Assembly (NCBI GenBank): GCA_964489705.1
Contig: CAZAZQ010000031.1
Location: forward strand, 1 to 17,605
Length of the DNA stretch: 17,605 nt
Direction of reading: 5' to 3'
DNA from: CAZAZQ01 sp964489705
GTDB taxonomy: Bacteria > Zixibacteria > MSB-5A5 > GN15 > FEB-12
In this document: positions 15,401 through 17,605 of the stretch, one piece after another
How positions within the stretch are numbered: position 1 is the first letter of the stretch
How the letters are laid out: each line of letters opens with the position of its first letter
The notes under the pieces: generated by a model
The model's input: only the letters and a program-made list of their open reading frames with translations
What the model was told of the DNA's origin: nothing
Databases searched by the model: none
Position numbers and translations under genes: made by a program

Positions 15401-17426
15401 GGATTATCTCTATGTCTTCGACGAAATGGGCTTCTTGAGCTGCATTAATTCGGTTGACTTCTCCGAAGTTTACCGTCGTCGTATCGAGCGTCCGTATGGC
15501 TATGCGGCGAATATCGGTATGGCTGGTGCTCTCGCTCCCGACGAAGGCGGCAACACTCACGTGGTCTTTGCCACCTATTGGGGCGATATCTTTGACATGA
15601 CCAAGGGTGCGGATCGTCCGCGTCTGGAAATCCAGACCTACAATCCGACTGCGGCTGTCGAATTCGGTTCGGCGACCAGCTACCCGGTCGTCTTCGAAGA
15701 CGTCTTTGTCAACACCGGTTGTACCGACCTGAACTTCATCACGGTGACGGCGGATGAAAACGATCCGGGTCAGACTATTCCGGACTTCGCGTCTGCGAAT
15801 ACCGTGGATGAAGATTTCATGATGAAAGCCAACCAGATCGCCGACGAGTTGGCTCGCGAAGCCTACTTGTCCAAGTTCTTGCGTCCGAACGACAATATCC
15901 TTGATGAGAACAGCATTCTCACCATTCGCGAGAATGAACTCAACAAGGAGAGAATCAACCGGGCTGCGGCTGGCTTCCCGCCGTACTTGAATGCGGTCGA
16001 TTGGCCGTACAACGGTGCGGTTCTTGCCGCCGGCGATACCGCCGATCTCGAGTTGGATGTCATTCAGGCGAATATCAATCGCGGACCGCAGTGTTTCTAC
16101 ATCACGTTTGAAACCAACGATCCCGACTTCTTCCTGAACAACCCGACTCAAGCTCCGGCGATTCGTGTCTGCTTGGTCGGTGGTTGCTTGATTGACACCA
16201 CCACCTTGAACTTCGGTGTCGGCGCTGCCAACACGCAGTTGGTGACCAACACCGGTCGTCTCGGAACGGGCGATTGGGATCCGCACGGCTTCGAAATCGA
16301 TGGCGATAATAGCTCCTACTACCAGGGTGCTTACGTCTATGCGACCAGCACCTACCGCATTGCGGTTCATACCCAAGACTGGGTGAGCGGTGGTGGTGAG
16401 GCTGAAGCTTTCGTTTCGATGCAGCCGGATCCGAACTGGTGCGACAACGACTGCAAACCGCATCTCATGAGCGGCATTACTCTCGGTGAGATGACCAATG
16501 ACGGTGGAAACACGTACTTCAACGTCACTGGTGACATGGTTTGCAAGAGCTTCATCGATTCCGTCCAAAACTTCGATCTCGGTTATGGATGGGATTGGGA
16601 AAACTTCGGCGCACCGTTCGACAACGACTCTACCATGGGTCTGTACTGCAACGGCCGCGTCGTTGGTGCGGTTGATGTCCCTGAACTGGCGAACGTGACG
16701 CTCGAGATCCTCGAGTTCTCCGAGCGGAACGGGAACCCGGTTACCGGTTGGTACCTCGGCGAAATGTATGACTGTGACAATGGTAATGATACCGTTGCCA
16801 TCGACCGCAGCATCTCCGCCGCGTGGAGCTACAACCAACCGGCTGCCGACCAGGCTTGGGGTCAAATCAAGATTCCGTTTGGGTGCTGTGCTCCCACCGG
16901 TGATTTTGATCTTGAGCCCATTATCAATACCTGGGGTCTCTATGGTGCCTCCGGTACGCCTGGCTTCGGGTTCTGGGGCTGGGGAATCTTCTGGGATTCC
17001 TGCTACACCTACATGACCGCTGGTACCGGTGAGTTCGGCTACGATATGAGCAATGGCGACGGCGAAGCGCTCGTCACGTTGGCGGCGCACGACTTCGATG
17101 CCAATGGAACCTACTCGGTGGGTATCGCCCACTTTGCGCTCCACGGCATGACCGATGCGTCCTCCAGCGCCGAGATTGCTCCGCTTGCCAGACTGGTTAA
17201 CCAGTGGGCCGGTTTCGGTCGTGGTGATGTGAACAACGACGGTGCGATTAACCTCGTTGATATCATCTACCTCGCCGGAACGGTGAACGGCGGTCCCGGA
17301 GCGGTTCCGTTCAAGCACTTGAGTGATGTCAATGCTGATGGTCTCATCGACATGGCCGATGTGAACTATCTCATTGATTATTACTTCAACGGCGGACCGT
17401 GCCCGATGGGCGACTGGATCTTCTAA
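12495..17426 (+). CDS. Giant secreted repeat / PQQ-propeller / Ig-like / dockerin-like protein
   Basis: 1643 residues. Signal peptide 1-24 (MLKRL, hydrophobic VFVLSLILALSG, cleavage near ATS). Three diverged repeats follow (about 79-257, 260-430, 433-601), each with an aromatic xYYWxxP/xYFWRLP entry and a W-x(2-7)-DWG or LWG then Cys-Cys or Cys exit. Residues about 614-1035 are PQQ-like beta-propeller blades (DGYVVGADAATG, GDIYSIDAATGTINWQ, DGLVYSINAADGSV). About 1042-1230 is Ig/ASH-like, interrupted by a helical stretch (1103-1158). A Cys-rich region of unknown fold follows. Residues 1576-1636 are a dockerin-like pair: RGDVNNDGAINLVD and SDVNADGLIDMAD, both with calcium-loop Asp/Asn spacing. 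Probable extracellular structural, binding or sensor-like protein; no catalytic site seen. Codon use is strongly biased: no TTA, CTA or TCA from 13662 to the end, which suggests high expression. It is monocistronic with its own promoter, long leader and terminator. Confidence 0.93.
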   Translation: MLKRLISAVFVLSLILALSGTATSDVIRGKLNPVIKIDENAQFYTHIADARPDQPTFKKPEDALMQLPGNPSAPTPPQTYFCDVQDYTSGNPYYYWTIPDAYGDDLFNMRFTTEAGYDCTLMVAHYLMYGDAMVGTPDMRCYLWDDDGFGFPNAKLDSVDIPNAALPTSGLAYVSADFTPTGNASGQYWIFSDGEEYHYGWTILQNDPGDVLAIISDAADGPYVGEERASENWSGIWGSMLNDWGVDVSFFILSERCCGEIPFSDCYYQYYYTNVAYYWRAPHPVYGVDLYTQRYSVSGPETLQFVDLAIYDPADGTFGNDDVIITVYDDNAGLPGTQLAQVTIPAGTYAAFPAWTTADFSSFNLVMTNDFYVSFSSNGTPGVDYESCLSSDGTDGVGRSFCYYSGGWWDMLSLWGLDVNFLFDAYMCIDPYKDCYWNWCYTGLAYFWRLPDAWGDVAQAQKFMAVGEECRVQEVSWYLYDNGTPTAYTTNSKVSVYSDAGGYPGTELASITLTPADYVLYPAPMTVDFTPMNVYVQGDYWVAIESFGTDSTDGIRTLSDAGGGGCDDSWAEYWGIWAYMADDWGLPTRDWAAVAEAYTCCIPYSGRECDPTGEDWATYQHDYGRTGASMNPVGDAWCDMTLNWAYEDPTQGVGFCGPIIAFNKVVQSFTDHYVVFDLQTGAQLYTLSGTPEIGNYVRSTPTVAVVGTDTLLFTSGGDWNSVSAWNFNTGALVWSRDVGTYPGELYGLTRWGRFTVLNIGGTDYVFWGTDDGYVVGADAATGVKMAGYPVSLSLSTFVSGATDGTNLFYATFGSGVEGDIYSIDAATGTINWQLSSAGGLQGVNVWTHANGYFGDEGFTAGVAYSDGKLYANSRAEADYPTDGLVYSINAADGSVNFATLGNRAYYSTPIVDITHIYIPTLTRWVSPPAGANLIGVNKSSGAIERTFTGQSGGRYYVDGVLSCEPEPEPDYLYVFDEMGFLSCINSVDFSEVYRRRIERPYGYAANIGMAGALAPDEGGNTHVVFATYWGDIFDMTKGADRPRLEIQTYNPTAAVEFGSATSYPVVFEDVFVNTGCTDLNFITVTADENDPGQTIPDFASANTVDEDFMMKANQIADELAREAYLSKFLRPNDNILDENSILTIRENELNKERINRAAAGFPPYLNAVDWPYNGAVLAAGDTADLELDVIQANINRGPQCFYITFETNDPDFFLNNPTQAPAIRVCLVGGCLIDTTTLNFGVGAANTQLVTNTGRLGTGDWDPHGFEIDGDNSSYYQGAYVYATSTYRIAVHTQDWVSGGGEAEAFVSMQPDPNWCDNDCKPHLMSGITLGEMTNDGGNTYFNVTGDMVCKSFIDSVQNFDLGYGWDWENFGAPFDNDSTMGLYCNGRVVGAVDVPELANVTLEILEFSERNGNPVTGWYLGEMYDCDNGNDTVAIDRSISAAWSYNQPAADQAWGQIKIPFGCCAPTGDFDLEPIINTWGLYGASGTPGFGFWGWGIFWDSCYTYMTAGTGEFGYDMSNGDGEALVTLAAHDFDANGTYSVGIAHFALHGMTDASSSAEIAPLARLVNQWAGFGRGDVNNDGAINLVDIIYLAGTVNGGPGAVPFKHLSDVNADGLIDMADVNYLIDYYFNGGPCPMGDWIF
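12729..14297 (+). repeat. Three tandem protein-level repeats (about 170 residues each)
   Basis: Units at about 12729-13265, 13272-13784 and 13791-14297. Shared landmarks are an aromatic entry (YYYWTIPDAYGD; AYYWRAPHPVYGVD; AYFWRLPDAWGD), an internal strand ending in G-x-P (GFGFPNAKL; AGLPGTQLA; GGYPGTELA), a DF(T/S) strand, and an exit W-rich block with DWG or LWG before cysteine. They are diverged at DNA level, so this is old domain duplication. The domain family is not recognised. Confidence 0.75.
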
Positions 17427-17452
17427 TTCGATTAGAAGACTGGTTTATAGAT

Positions 17453-17487
17453 AAAGAAGCGAGGATTTATTCCTCGCTTCTTTTTTT
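17453..17487 (+). terminator. Intrinsic terminator of the giant secreted protein gene
   Basis: AAAGAAGCGAGGA (17453-17465), TTTAT loop, and TCCTCGCTTCTTT (17471-17483) form a perfect 13-bp stem running into a T-run ending at 17487. It starts 26 nt after the stop codon. Confidence 0.93.
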
Positions 17488-17557
17488 GTGCGGTGACGCA
17501 GGAACCTTTTGAGGAGAATTCGGAAACGCTGCGGCTTTTTCCAAGCCTTCTTTGGCA

Positions 17558-17573
17558 GGTCTCTTACGAGACC
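17558..17573. repeat. Small palindrome at the right edge
   Basis: GGTCTC-TTAC-GAGACC, a perfect 6-bp hairpin in the non-coding tail after the terminator, flanked by GGCA and GTCCCTACC. It could be part of an interspersed repeat; only one copy is visible here. The rest of 17488-17605 shows no gene. Confidence 0.4.
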
Positions 17574-17605
17574 GTCCCTACCCATTCTGTCCTAAATACT
17601 TTGGC

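Noticed and set aside
13662..17318. 1218-codon open frame on the minus strand
   Set aside because: It lies wholly antisense to the secreted protein gene, in register with its codons, and reflects codon bias. The product is low-complexity Arg/Val/Ile-rich and matches nothing.
1..17605. CRISPR arrays, tRNA, rRNA, transposases or phage genes
   Set aside because: I read both strands and saw no spaced direct repeats, cloverleaf or conserved rRNA segment, nor any mobile-element protein.

Overview
The window looks like chromosomal DNA from an uncultured bacterium of the FCB superphylum, possibly Zixibacteria or a relative. This is an inference from gene content: very large Sec-exported, cysteine- and aromatic-rich proteins carrying cohesin-like, Ig-like, PQQ-propeller and dockerin-like modules, alongside an ordinary tilS-hpt-ftsH housekeeping block. 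No 16S rRNA or other phylogenetic marker is present, so the assignment is tentative. I see no transposase, phage gene, CRISPR array, rRNA or tRNA.

Layout. (1) 1-1867, minus: the 5' part (622 codons) of a large secreted cohesin/Ig-like protein that runs off the left edge. It has a strong promoter at 2254-2281 and a leader of about 380 nt. (2) 2282-2668: a non-coding stretch with several inverted repeats that could be a structured RNA. (3) 2669-11768, all minus: a Rad50/SbcC-like ATPase, a membrane-anchored staphylococcal-nuclease-like protein overlapping its 3' end, a small two-TM protein, an NAD-dependent epimerase, then tilS-hpt-ftsH ended by a clear intrinsic terminator (2669-2697). (4) About 11769-12494: a 726-nt non-coding region with a plus-strand promoter and an unusually long (about 545 nt) structured leader. 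(5) 12495-17426, plus: a 1643-residue secreted protein with a triple N-terminal repeat, a PQQ-like propeller, an Ig-like region with a helical insertion and a C-terminal dockerin-like pair, followed by a strong terminator at 17453-17487.

How the genes fit together. tilS-hpt-ftsH is a recurrent bacterial cluster (tRNA-Ile lysidine modification, purine salvage, membrane proteolysis), here with tilS and hpt overlapping. The Rad50-like ATPase and the nuclease are translationally coupled, but no SbcD/Mre11 gene is visible. The two big exported proteins lie at opposite ends, point outward, and each has a strong sigma70-type promoter, a long leader and a good Shine-Dalgarno. One carries cohesin-like folds and the other a dockerin-like end, so they could belong to the same kind of extracellular assembly. 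The most unusual material is in the two long leaders and in the architecture of the 1643-residue protein. I found no clearly new multi-gene system.
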